DNA of 64,000 bases from contig JANYKT010000114.1 in NCBI GenBank assembly GCA_025358085.1, positions 1 to 64,000 of the forward strand, given 5' to 3'. The stretch is from Deltaproteobacteria bacterium (GTDB lineage Bacteria; Myxococcota; Myxococcia; Myxococcales; 40CM-4-68-19). The notes under the pieces are model-generated. The model was not told the origin of the DNA and ran no database searches. It saw only the letters and a list, made by a program, of their open reading frames with translations. The position numbers and the translations under genes are program-made. Numbering within the stretch: the first letter of the stretch is position 1; every line of letters starts with the position of its first letter. Positions 42,798 to 51,639 of this stretch are shown here, in pieces.

Positions 42798-43503
42798 GTC
42801 TCACGACCCTTCACTGTGACGGCGACCGCTGCGAGAGACGGCGCCCGGAAAACGACCGTCGCATGCCACGTTTCCGCCCGCACCTTGTTCATAACCAGCG
42901 CTTGGCGTCGCGCCCTCGTCGACGACAAGGGCCAGATCGATTGTCTGTGGCAAATCGCGCTGGCGTTCGTCGAACGCGACGCATGAGCGTTGAAGCCGGG
43001 GCTGCCCTTCGGCCCCTCCACCTCAGCTCTTCGAGCCGATTGTCAGGATTTGCGCCTCGACCCGAACATGAACCGGCTCGTCATTGTCCCAAAGGAGATC
43101 GCGACATTCAAGCGGGCCAAACAGCGCGCAGCCGACGTCGTGGCAGACAAGATCCACCGAGTGCCCGAGCCCCGACTGCAAGAAGGAGCGGTCGATGCCG
43201 CTCGCCACTAACTCGTCTCGGCCAGCTGCGCGATGCCACCTCGCGCGGACCCGCGCGATCTTTCGCTGCGCTTCGTCGTGCAGCGCTCCGTGACCCCTCT
43301 GGCACGTTCCCCGCGTCGTGATTGCGTGAGGTTGATAGAGGTAAACGGAGCTTGCCAGGGTACTGAGTCCCATTCACACGGCAGGGGTCCCGGATCAGTA
43401 GAATCCTGTATTGCGCACCATGCAGTCACACCGGAGTTAGAAGCGTGGGCGGCGGGGTGTTGAAGTCTCACCGGAGCAGCGTTTCGTCAATTTTGACCAG
43501 CTC
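42798..43503. other. About 700 bases without a convincing gene; likely gene debris
   Basis: No frame gives a recognisable protein. Two overlapping open frames are possible: minus 43023-43373, whose last 60 residues (SVDLVCHDVGCALFGPLE...) look protein-like, and plus 42990-43211 (NRLVIVPKEIATFKRAKQRA). They occupy opposite strands of the same bases and neither has a clear start site. The stretch lies between the frameshifted glycosyltransferase gene and R2, so degraded coding sequence is the likeliest content. Confidence 0.4.
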
Positions 43504-43598
43504 CGTACTTTCAGGTCGCTGCGCAGCATAGGCGTTGATGTCGCGCGGGCTTGACCTGGTTGTCAACTGCGCTTGACCATTCAAGCCTGCTTCAATTG
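43504..43598. repeat. Direct repeat R2: second copy of the mod regulator start and promoter
   Basis: Copy of 40962-41054 with about 92% identity. It still contains CAT of the regulator start codon and codons for MLRSDLKVR on the minus strand, but no regulator gene follows. Palindrome arms TTGAC...GTCAA (43551-43566) and CTTGA...TCAAG (43572-43585) are kept. Its end overlaps the stop codon of the downstream-encoded Mg2+ ATPase gene (43592). Confidence 0.85.
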
Positions 43599-46222
43599 TA
43601 CCCGTATCGCTTGACGAACCAGGTCTTTACCAACTGCGCGAGCGCGGCGTAGGCGAGCAGGATGAAGAACAGCCAGACGAAGAAGATGCCCGGGAGCGGC
43701 ACCATTCCAATGGACCTGCCAAAGGCGGTGAATGGAATCACGATACCAACCGCCATCACCGCGAGGGTGGCGAGCGCGAGCGACGGCGCGGGGCTGCTCT
43801 GGAGAAACGGGATCCGGCGGGTGCGGATCATATGGACGATGAGAGTCTGCGAAAGCAGGCCCTCGACGAACCAGGCCGATTGGAAGAGCGCCTGGTGCTG
43901 GGGTGCGTTGGCCTTCAGCGCGAAGAAGAGCAAGGCAAAGGTGACGTAATCAAAGACCGAGCTCACCGGGCCGAACCAGATCATGAAACGGCGGATATCG
44001 TCGATGCGCCACTTGCGCGGCTTGAGCAGGTATTCGTCGTCTACGCGATCGAAGGGGATGGCGAGCTGCGAAAAGTCATAGAGCAGATTCTGGGTGAGGA
44101 GCTGAATCGGCAGCATGGGCAGGAAGGGCAAGAAAGCGCTCGCGCCCAAGACGGAGAACATGTTTCCGAAGTTCGAGCTGGTGCCCATCTTGATATATTT
44201 GGTGATGTTGCCGAAGACGCGCCGGCCCTCGAGAACGCCGTCTTCCAGCACCAGCAGATCCTTCTCCAGCAGGATCAGGTCAGCGGACTCCTTGGCGATG
44301 TCGACCGCGTTATCGACCGAGATCCCCACGTCGGCGGCGCGCAAAGCCGGAGCATCATTGATTCCGTCACCCATGAAGCCGACCACATGGCCATTGCGCT
44401 GCAGCGCCCGGACCACCCGCTCCTTGTGCGCGGGCGAGAGCCGGGCAAACAGATTCGCTTCCTCCACCAGCTTTGCCAACTGCTCGTCGGTCGCGGCCTC
44501 GACGTCGTTTCCGAGCACCACGCGGCCGACCGAGAGACCGACATCGCCGCAAATCTTTTTAGCCACGATGTCATTGTCGCCGGTGAGCACCTTGACGTGG
44601 ACGCCGTGCTTTTCCAGCGCCGCGAGCGCTATGTGCGTAGAGACTTTCGGCGGGTCGAGGAAAGCCACATAGCCGCGCAGCACCAGGTCCTGCTCGTCCT
44701 CCTTGGAGAACACGCTGCGGTTCGACGGCACGTCCTTGTAAGCGACAGCCAGGACGCGAAAGCCCTGCGCCTGCAGTAGGTCCAGCTCGCCGACCAGATC
44801 GGGAAGCAGCAGCGGATCCAGCGCCTCGATCTCGCCATTGACCTCCACCCGCCCACAGCGCTTGAAGACGGACTCCGGCGCTCCCTTGGCAATCAGCTTG
44901 CGTGTCCCATTGACGTCGAGCACCACCGACATGATGCGCCGGGAGAAATCAAAGGGGATCTCGTCGATCTTCACCACGTTCGCGGTTGGGACTGCTTTGT
45001 GCGCCAGCACCGCTTTGTCGAGCAGGTTCTTGAGACCGGTCTGGTGGAATGAATTGTAATGGGCGAGCTCGAACACGCCCTCGTCCTCGTCGCGGACCAC
45101 GTCGCAATACTTTTCCAGAACGATGCGGTCCTGCGTGAGCGTGCCAGTCTTGTCGGTGCAGAGCACGTCCATGGCGCCGAAGTTCTGGATCGAATTCAAG
45201 CGCTTGACGATGACCTTCTTCTTCGACATGGCCACCGCCCCGATGGCGAGCGTGCCAGTGACGATCATCGGCAGCATCTCCGGGGTGAGGCCCACCGCGA
45301 TGGCAAGCGCGAAAAAGAAGGCTTCTTTCCAGTCGTGCTTGGTGACCCCATTGATGAGAAAGACAATCAGGGTCATGACCGCCATGAAGCGCAGCAGCAG
45401 GAGCGAGACGCCCTTGATGCCGCGCTCGAAGCTGGTCTCGGCGCGACGGCCGACGAGGCTCCCGGCAATGCTTCCCAGATAAGTATCGTCGCCGGTATTC
45501 AGCACCACCGCCGTCGCGGTTCCGCTGGTGACGTTGGTTCCCAGAAAAGCGATGTTGGACAGCTCGAGCGGGTTGAAGGCCGGCGTCTGCGCGGGCAGCG
45601 GCGTCTTCTCCACCGGGAGCGCCTCGCCGGTCAAAGTCGATTGCGCGACGAAGAGGTCTTTCGCCGACAGCAGCCGCACATCGGCTGGAATCATGTCGCC
45701 CGCCGAGAGCCGGACGATGTCGCCGGGAACCAGCTGCCGGATGGGGATCTCCGATTCTCGCGAAATTCCCGTCTCGTCGCGGCGGACAACCGTGGTGGTG
45801 ACGCGCACCATCTCCTGCAGCTTTTCAGCGGCCAGGCTGGCGCGGCGCTCCTGGGAGAAGCGCAGCATGCCGCTGATCAGCACCATGACCGCAATGATGA
45901 GTGCGGACTCCCGATCTCCGGTCGCCCAGGAGACAGTGGCCAGCACCATCAGCAGCGCCGAAAAAGCATTGGCGAAGCCGTGCCACAGTTGCAGGTACCA
46001 GGCCGGCGGCCGTTCGTGCGCGACCTGGTTGCTCCCGTGCTCCTCCAGTCGCTGTGCAGCCTGCTCCGTCGTCAGGCCGGTCGCGGAAGTGGACTGCGAG
46101 TGGAGGACCTCGTCCGCGCCGCTGCCCGAGGCCTGCCGGAGATTGGCGGCGGCCGCACGGGCAGCGCCCGCGGGGGCTTTTCCGTTGCGGCCGGCGACCG
46201 CGGACAGCGTCTCTCGAAGCAT
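43592..46222 (-). CDS. mgtA: Magnesium-transporting P-type ATPase (MgtA/MgtB, P3B type)
   Basis: 876 residues. Actuator loop TGEALPVEK (TGE at 198-200), phosphorylation site D357 in CTDKTGTLT, PGD-type QLVPGDIVRLSAGDMIPAD, and GDGINDAPALRAADVG hinge are complete. GLTPEMLPMIV in helix 4 and FDYSQLAIPFDRVDDEYL-type C-terminal sequence (here FSQLAIPFDRVDDEYL) are characteristic of Mg2+ importers. Ten helices expected. The 292-base upstream region was read for a leader peptide, but none stands out. Confidence 0.95.
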   Translation of the reverse strand: MLRETLSAVAGRNGKAPAGAARAAAANLRQASGSGADEVLHSQSTSATGLTTEQAAQRLEEHGSNQVAHERPPAWYLQLWHGFANAFSALLMVLATVSWATGDRESALIIAVMVLISGMLRFSQERRASLAAEKLQEMVRVTTTVVRRDETGISRESEIPIRQLVPGDIVRLSAGDMIPADVRLLSAKDLFVAQSTLTGEALPVEKTPLPAQTPAFNPLELSNIAFLGTNVTSGTATAVVLNTGDDTYLGSIAGSLVGRRAETSFERGIKGVSLLLLRFMAVMTLIVFLINGVTKHDWKEAFFFALAIAVGLTPEMLPMIVTGTLAIGAVAMSKKKVIVKRLNSIQNFGAMDVLCTDKTGTLTQDRIVLEKYCDVVRDEDEGVFELAHYNSFHQTGLKNLLDKAVLAHKAVPTANVVKIDEIPFDFSRRIMSVVLDVNGTRKLIAKGAPESVFKRCGRVEVNGEIEALDPLLLPDLVGELDLLQAQGFRVLAVAYKDVPSNRSVFSKEDEQDLVLRGYVAFLDPPKVSTHIALAALEKHGVHVKVLTGDNDIVAKKICGDVGLSVGRVVLGNDVEAATDEQLAKLVEEANLFARLSPAHKERVVRALQRNGHVVGFMGDGINDAPALRAADVGISVDNAVDIAKESADLILLEKDLLVLEDGVLEGRRVFGNITKYIKMGTSSNFGNMFSVLGASAFLPFLPMLPIQLLTQNLLYDFSQLAIPFDRVDDEYLLKPRKWRIDDIRRFMIWFGPVSSVFDYVTFALLFFALKANAPQHQALFQSAWFVEGLLSQTLIVHMIRTRRIPFLQSSPAPSLALATLAVMAVGIVIPFTAFGRSIGMVPLPGIFFVWLFFILLAYAALAQLVKTWFVKRYGYN

Positions 46223-46514
46223 GGCGTTATCCCTCGAACCGCACGGACCAATGAGCTTTTTGAATCAGGCGGACAGGGCCTGCGCTGGTGTGCCCACCTG
46301 CCCAACACCCTCGACCAGGCCAGCGCGAACGACTCAAAAATCCGGGCGGAAGTAACAGCGGATCTGCACCGGGTCAAGCGCTGCGTCGGCCTCGACTACC
46401 TTGGGCTCCGCACAGAGGGCCGTTGACGAAGGCCAGCCTACTGCGTCGAACCGGCCAGGGAGCGATATCGAAATGAGTGGTGAGACCGAACCGCTCGCGC
46501 GGTATTCAGTGTCC
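46223..46514. other. Intergenic region between mgtA and a divergent barrel gene
   Basis: 292 bases containing both divergent promoters. No leader ORF, strong hairpin or riboswitch-like element could be identified by eye. A plus-strand open frame ending at 46426 (TADLHRVKRCVGLDYLGL) runs in from antisense of mgtA and has no start of its own. Confidence 0.3.
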
Positions 46515-47324
46515 ATGCGTTCCCCAGGTTGCCTTGGTCTCTGCATCGCGCTGGCCTCGTTTGCCGCTGCCGCCCAGGATCGGTTCGAGATCCAGGTCTA
46601 TGACTCGGAAGTAGCGGAGGCCGGGCACTTCGGCCTCGAGCTGCATACCAACTATGTCGTGCAGGGCAGCCGGGAAACTTCGCCTGACGGCATGCTCGGC
46701 ACCGAGCATGTCCTGCACACCACGCTGGAGCCGCACCTGGGCGTTTTCGGCTGGGGCGAGCTGGGCGGGTATCTGCAAGGCGCGCTGCGGCCCGACGGCT
46801 CGTTCGACTATGCGGGCCTGAAGCTTCGCTTCAAGGCGAAGTGGCCGCACAAATTCTTCGACGATCGACTCGGGCTCTCGATAAACTTTGAGCTCTCCCG
46901 CATTCCCAAGCGCTACGAGCCGAACGCCTGGGGGAGTGAGATCCGGCCCGCCATCGACCTGCGCCTGGGGCGCCTCTATGCGTCGGTGAATCCAATCGTC
47001 ACGACCGATCTCCAGGGACCGCAGGCCGGCCATCCGCAATTCGAGCCCGCTTTCAAACTCGCGATCTTCGCCGTCCCCGAGTTTTCAATTGGCAGTGAGT
47101 ACTACGCCGCATTCGGGCCATTTGATTCAATCCTTCCCGCGGCTGAGCAGAATCACCGCCTCTATGGCGTGGTTGACTTCGCCAGCACATATTTCGATCT
47201 GAACGTCGGTGTCGGGCGCGGCTTCGCCACCGCGGAGCCGTGGGTGGCGAAAGCCATCTTCGGAATCCATCCCCCAGGCACACCGCCATCGCACACTCCC
47301 CCGCCGGAGACCGCCCCGCGCTGA
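46515..47324 (+). CDS. Outer-membrane beta-barrel-like secreted protein
   Basis: 269 residues from ATG 46515 with signal peptide (GLCIALASFAAAAQ). Strand-rich sequence (FGLELHTNYVVQGSRE, VFGWGELGGYLQGALRPDG, LRFKAKWPHKFFDDRLGLSI, IGSEYYAAFGPF, FDLNVGVGRGF) resembles outer-membrane porin-like or MetA-pathway barrel proteins. The Pro-rich end (HPPGTPPSHTPPPETAP) may be a tail. Function unknown. Confidence 0.65.
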   Translation: MRSPGCLGLCIALASFAAAAQDRFEIQVYDSEVAEAGHFGLELHTNYVVQGSRETSPDGMLGTEHVLHTTLEPHLGVFGWGELGGYLQGALRPDGSFDYAGLKLRFKAKWPHKFFDDRLGLSINFELSRIPKRYEPNAWGSEIRPAIDLRLGRLYASVNPIVTTDLQGPQAGHPQFEPAFKLAIFAVPEFSIGSEYYAAFGPFDSILPAAEQNHRLYGVVDFASTYFDLNVGVGRGFATAEPWVAKAIFGIHPPGTPPSHTPPPETAPR

Positions 47325-47405
47325 GCCTGCGGCCTTTGGTCCGGGCAGAGGACTCTGCTGCCCCCGCGCCGAGCGCACAGCCTGGGACGGGGATACAACG
47401 CGCGG

Positions 47406-47880
47406 ATGATGCCGCCTCTCGAGGACATCACCGTTCTGGACCTGTCTCACGCGCTGGCGGGCCCGACCGCCTCCACCGTGCTGGCCGACTATGGCGCGCG
47501 GGTGCTGAAGCTGGAGCCGCCCGACGGCGGAGAGATGTCGCGCGGCTGGGGGCCGCCATTCTACGGCGAGGAGTCTGCTTACTTCGTCAACCTGAACCGC
47601 AACAAGGAAAGCGTCGTCGTCGATCTCAAGCACCCCGAAGGCAAAGAGCTCTTCTTTCGCCTGGTGGAGCGTTGCGACGTGGTGCTGGAAAACTTTCGCG
47701 TCGGCACCCTCGCGAACCTGGGCCTCGATTACGAGCCGGCGCGAGACACCGGGTGCGATCCGGATGCCGTCGCCGCTCCTCGACGAGCACACCGACCGGG
47801 TGCTGGGCGAGCGTCTGGGCCTGGGGGGCGCCGAACTGTTGCGGTTACGAACGAACAAAGTGATTGGCAAGTCGATTTGA
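47406..47880 (+). pseudogene. CaiB/BaiF (class III) CoA-transferase with central deletion
   Basis: Residues 1 to about 118 are a good class III CoA-transferase N terminus: LEDITVLDLSHALAGP, VLADYGARVLKLEPP, LNRNKESVVVDLKHPEG and VLENFRVGTLANLGLDYE. The sequence then jumps to the C-terminal end of the family, which appears in another frame (MPSPLLDEHTDRVLGERLGL, ending at TGA 47878-47880). Roughly 250 central residues, with most of the active site, are missing. The frame of the N-terminal part happens to stay open into livM, but this is not a fusion gene. Confidence 0.82.
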
Positions 47881-47931
47881 GCGTCGCATTGGCGCGTGCT
47901 ACGGATCCGCCGTCCTGTCAGCGGAGGCGAA

Positions 47932-48870
47932 GTGGAGTTCGGTCTCATTTCGCTGCTGAACGGCGTCACTTACGGCCTTCTGCTGTTCATGTTGTCAAGC
48001 GGTCTGACCCTCATCTTCAGCATGATGGGCATCCTGAACTTCGCTCACGCGAGCTTCTATATGCTCGGGGCATACTTCGCGTACCAGATCAGCGCGCTCA
48101 TCGGCTTCTGGCCCGCGCTCTTCCTCGCCCCGCTCCTCATGGGGGTGGTGGGCGCCCTGGTCGAGCGGTACGGCCTGCGCAAGGCGCACAAGTTCGGCCC
48201 CGTTCCCGAGCTGCTCTTCACTTTTGGACTGAGCTTTCTGGTGGTCGAAATCGTCCAGCTCATCTGGGGCAAGGCGGTCGTCGATTATCGCGTTCCGCCG
48301 TCGCTCTCCGGAACGCTGTTCACCCTCTTCTCGACCAGCTTTCCCGTTTACAAGGGTTTCATGATGATGGTCTCGGTCGGCATGCTGGTCGCGCTTTACG
48401 TGCTGCTGACCCGCACCCGCATTGGTCTGATCATTCAAGCGGCGCTCTCGCGGCCGGACATGGCGCAGGCGCTGGGTCACAATGTGCCGCGCATCTTCAC
48501 GCTGGTCTTCGGCGGTGGCGCCGCGCTGGCCGGCCTCGCCGGAGTGATCGGTGGCAACGCGTTCGTGACCGAACCCGGAATGGCCGCATCGGTGGGGCCC
48601 ATCGTCTTCGTCGTCGTGGTGGTCGGCGGGCTCGGCTCGCTGGGGGGCGCCTTTGTCGCTTCCCTGCTCATCGGCATCCTGCAGACTTTCATGGTGGGGT
48701 TCGACTATTCGCTGCTCGACCTCGCGCGCTCTCTCGGCATTCATCTCCAGTCGAGCCCGGCCCTGATGCGGCTCTCCGTGACGCAACTCGCGCCGATCAT
48801 GCCTTACGCGCTGATGGTGGCGATCCTGATCTTCAGGCCGCGCGGCCTGATGGGCGCCCGCGAATCATGA
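47932..48870 (+). CDS. livH: LivH-type branched-chain ABC permease
   Basis: 312 residues from GTG 47932, with GGAGG about 6 bases upstream. Typical LivH sequence: GVTYGLLLFMLSSGLTLIFS, MGILNFAHASFYMLGAYFAY and the cytoplasmic loop ALSRPDMAQALGHNVPRIF. Eight to nine helices. Works with LivM, LivG, LivF and the binding protein encoded downstream. The substrate of this transporter family may be branched-chain amino acids, amides, or aromatic or dicarboxylic acids; the surrounding acyl-CoA genes favour an organic acid. Confidence 0.92.
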   Translation: MEFGLISLLNGVTYGLLLFMLSSGLTLIFSMMGILNFAHASFYMLGAYFAYQISALIGFWPALFLAPLLMGVVGALVERYGLRKAHKFGPVPELLFTFGLSFLVVEIVQLIWGKAVVDYRVPPSLSGTLFTLFSTSFPVYKGFMMMVSVGMLVALYVLLTRTRIGLIIQAALSRPDMAQALGHNVPRIFTLVFGGGAALAGLAGVIGGNAFVTEPGMAASVGPIVFVVVVVGGLGSLGGAFVASLLIGILQTFMVGFDYSLLDLARSLGIHLQSSPALMRLSVTQLAPIMPYALMVAILIFRPRGLMGARES

Positions 48871-50183
48871 GCGCACCTTCCCGTATGGCTGGCCGCACGC
48901 TTTTAGGTCCTATCGTCCGTGGCGTCAGCCAAGCCTGGGCAGGCTGGGTTGCCTGGGCTGCCGTGATCGTCGTCGTCGTGGCAGCGCCGCTGTTCATCAA
49001 CAAGAGCTTCTTTCTCTCCTTGCTCTGCAGGATCGGGCTGATGACGATCTTCGCGCTCTCCTACAACATGCTGCTCGGCCAGACGGGGCTGCTCTCGTTC
49101 GGCCACGCCGTCTATTACGGCCTGGGCGCGTTTGCCACCATGCATGTGCTCAACGCGGTCCACGGCGGCATCCCCATCACCTTGCTCCCGCTGGCCGGCG
49201 GCGCGGGTGCGCTGCTCTTCGGCGTCGTCTTCGGCTACGTGACCACGCGAAAAGCCGGGACCACGTTTGCAATGATCTCGCTGGGCCTTGGTGAAATGGT
49301 CGCCTCGAGCTCGCTGATGTTTCCCCATTTCTTTGGAGGCGAGGGAGGCATCTCGGGAAACCGGGTCACCGGCAAAGGCTGGTTTGGAATCAACTTCGGT
49401 ACCCAGCTGCAAATGTATTATCTAATCGCCGCCTGGACGGCGGTCTGCATCGCTGCCACCTGGTCGCTCACCCAGACGCCGCTGGGCCGGATGGCCAACG
49501 CAGTCCGGGACAACCCCGAGCGGGTGGAGTTCGTCGGCTACAGCCCGCAATGGATCCGATATCTCATGGTAGTGCTCTCCGGCTTTTTCGCGGGCATCGC
49601 CGGCGGGCTGACCGCTCTGCAGTACGAGATCGTCACCGCCGAAGTCCTCAGCGACTACACCTCCGGCATCGTCATCTTGATGGCCTTCGTCGGCGGGGTC
49701 GGCTCGTTCTCGGGCCCCATCATCGGCGCGGTCTTGATCACCATCCTGCAAGTTGCCGTCGCCTCGGTGACTCCGGCCTGGCCCTTCTACTTCGGCCTCT
49801 TCTTCCTGATCATGGTGCTCTATGCGCCGGGCGGGATCGCCAGCATCGTCGCTGAGCACCGGGCGGTCTGGCGCGCGCACCTGCTTTCGCGACTGCTGCC
49901 CTCTTATCTATTGGCGGCATTGCCCGTCACCCTGCTCGTGGCGGGCATCATCGCGATGGTGGAGATGGCCTACGCCACCGTCAACGCGGTGGAACGCGGC
50001 ACGGCCGAGCTGCACATCCTTGGCGTACCGTTGGACGGCGCGGCCGCGCTGTCGTGGGTGGAGGCGGCCGCGAGCATCGCCGCTGGGCTCTTCCTGCTCA
50101 GCCTCGCGGGAAAAAAGGTCTCACAAGGCTGGCAAGACGTAAGCGCGGTGCTGCGCGCTGTCGCCGTGGAGACGGGTCCTTGA
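48867..50183 (+). CDS. livM: LivM-type branched-chain ABC permease
   Basis: 438 residues from ATG 48867, which overlaps the livH stop (ATGA). Signature NMLLGQTGLLSFGHAVYYGLG and AVRDNPERVEFVGYSPQWIRYL. About 110 C-terminal residues beyond the usual LivM length include two further helices (LLPSYLLAALPVTLLVAGI and LSWVEAAASIAAGLFLLSLA), so this is an extended form. Confidence 0.92.
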   Translation: MSAPSRMAGRTLLGPIVRGVSQAWAGWVAWAAVIVVVVAAPLFINKSFFLSLLCRIGLMTIFALSYNMLLGQTGLLSFGHAVYYGLGAFATMHVLNAVHGGIPITLLPLAGGAGALLFGVVFGYVTTRKAGTTFAMISLGLGEMVASSSLMFPHFFGGEGGISGNRVTGKGWFGINFGTQLQMYYLIAAWTAVCIAATWSLTQTPLGRMANAVRDNPERVEFVGYSPQWIRYLMVVLSGFFAGIAGGLTALQYEIVTAEVLSDYTSGIVILMAFVGGVGSFSGPIIGAVLITILQVAVASVTPAWPFYFGLFFLIMVLYAPGGIASIVAEHRAVWRAHLLSRLLPSYLLAALPVTLLVAGIIAMVEMAYATVNAVERGTAELHILGVPLDGAAALSWVEAAASIAAGLFLLSLAGKKVSQGWQDVSAVLRAVAVETGP

Positions 50184-50938
50184 GCACCCTCGCGCTCCGA
50201 CTGAATGGCGTTTGCAAGAAGTTCGGCCGCGCGACGATCCTGCAGGACGTAACCCTCGATATCCCCGCTGGAGAGCGACATTGCATCATCGGACCCAACG
50301 GTGCCGGCAAGTCCACGCTCTTCAACCTGATCAGCGCGCGCCTTCCAACCAGTGCCGGTCAGATCGAGCTCAAAGGCGAAAACGTGGTCGGCTTGCCACC
50401 TCTGGAAATCAATCGGCGGGGCTTGAGCCGAAGCTTCCAGATCACCAACATCTTTCCCAACTTGAGCGTCTTCGACAACGTCCGCTGCGGCGTCCTCTGG
50501 ACGCTTGGATACCGGTACTCGTTCTGGCACCGGCTGGGAAAGCTTCGCGACGCGCGTGAGCGCACCGAGCAGGTCCTTGAACAGATCGGGCTCTCGCAAC
50601 GAAGGGACACGCTCGCGGGAGTGCTCTCCTACGCCGAGCAGCGCGCTCTGGAGATCGGCATCACCATCGCGGGCGGCGCCGACGTGATCCTGCTCGACGA
50701 GCCGACCTCCGGCATGAGCCGCTCGGAGAGCGACGACGCGGTGGCGCTGATTCGCCGCGTGACCGAAGGCAAGACCCTGGTCATGGTCGAGCACGACATG
50801 AGCGTTGTCTTCGGCTTGGCCGATCGGATCTCGGTGCTGGTCTACGGGAAGATCCTTGCCACCGGCGTCCCGACGGTGATCCGCGCGAATCCGGCTGTCC
50901 AGGAAGCGTATCTGGGAAAGAGCCTGTCCCGTGCTTGA
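50180..50938 (+). CDS. livG: LivG-type ABC ATPase
   Basis: 252 residues from TTG 50180, overlapping the livM stop (TTGA). Walker A GPNGAGKST, Q-loop SRSFQITNIFPNLSV, signature LSYAEQRALEIG (a degenerate LSGG as often in LivG), Walker B VILLDEPTSGM and H-loop VEHDM. Intact ATPase subunit of the importer. Confidence 0.92.
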   Translation: MSTLALRLNGVCKKFGRATILQDVTLDIPAGERHCIIGPNGAGKSTLFNLISARLPTSAGQIELKGENVVGLPPLEINRRGLSRSFQITNIFPNLSVFDNVRCGVLWTLGYRYSFWHRLGKLRDARERTEQVLEQIGLSQRRDTLAGVLSYAEQRALEIGITIAGGADVILLDEPTSGMSRSESDDAVALIRRVTEGKTLVMVEHDMSVVFGLADRISVLVYGKILATGVPTVIRANPAVQEAYLGKSLSRA

Positions 50939-51626
50939 GGTCCGCGACCTGCACGCTTTCTACGGCAAGAGTCACGTCCTGCACGGCGTGCACTTCCGCG
51001 TGGGCAGCGGCGAAATCGTCAGCCTGCTCGGGCGCAACGGCGTTGGCCGGTCGACCGCCATCAAGGCGGTGATGGGCCTCGCCACCGCGCGGGGCAGCGT
51101 ACGCTTCAAGGGTGAGGAGATCCTCGGGCTCCGGGCGCACCGGATCGCGCGACGCGGGCTCGGCTACGTGCCCGAGGACCGCGCCATCTTTCCCGACCTG
51201 ACCGTGCGCCAGAACCTCTTGCTCGGAGTCAAAGGCAGGAAGCAGGAGGGCCACTTCCAGCTGGAAGACACCTTCGCCTTGTTCCCCCGCCTGCGCGAGC
51301 GGGAAGATACACCGGGCGGCTTTCTCTCAGGCGGCGAGCAGCAGATGCTGACGCTGTGCCGCACGCTGATGGGCAATCCGGATCTGGTGATGGTCGACGA
51401 GCCGACCGAGGGCCTCGCGCCGCAGATGGTCGCGCAGGTGGCGAGTTTGCTTTGCGAGATCCAGAAACGTGGCATCTCGATCTTGCTGGTCGAGCAAAAG
51501 CTCGCCATCGCGCTCGACATCTCGCAGCGGCTCTACGTGATGGGCCACGGGAGAATTGTCTTCGAGGGCACGCCGCAGGATCTACGGGCGAACGAAGCGA
51601 TCCGCAAGGAATGGCTGGAGGTGTAA
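50931..51626 (+). CDS. livF: LivF-type ABC ATPase with Arg in Walker A
   Basis: 231 residues from GTG 50931, overlapping livG by 8 bases. Signature LSGGEQQMLTLCRTLMGNP, Walker B LVMVDEPTEGLAPQ and H-loop VEQKLAIAL. The Walker A reads GRNGVGRST, with the usual invariant Lys replaced by Arg (codon CGG). Arg at this place is also known in some LivF relatives, so the subunit may work, but weaker nucleotide handling is possible. LivG keeps the normal Lys. Confidence 0.9.
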   Translation: MLEVRDLHAFYGKSHVLHGVHFRVGSGEIVSLLGRNGVGRSTAIKAVMGLATARGSVRFKGEEILGLRAHRIARRGLGYVPEDRAIFPDLTVRQNLLLGVKGRKQEGHFQLEDTFALFPRLREREDTPGGFLSGGEQQMLTLCRTLMGNPDLVMVDEPTEGLAPQMVAQVASLLCEIQKRGISILLVEQKLAIALDISQRLYVMGHGRIVFEGTPQDLRANEAIRKEWLEV

Positions 51627-51639
51627 GGATTACGAAACT

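Noticed and set aside
42990-43211. 73-codon plus-strand frame with a lysine-rich segment as a small regulator
   Set aside because: It overlaps an equally plausible minus-strand frame, has no clear ribosome-binding site and matches no family I recognise.
45059-46426. 455-codon plus-strand frame opposite mgtA
   Set aside because: Antisense of a conserved P-type ATPase gene; no domain and no start region of its own.
47406-50183. A continuous open frame that would join the CoA-transferase N terminus to LivM
   Set aside because: The frame merely stays open by chance across livH, which is coded in another frame; LivM has its own ATGA-coupled start at 48867 and the CoA-transferase C terminus lies in a different frame.
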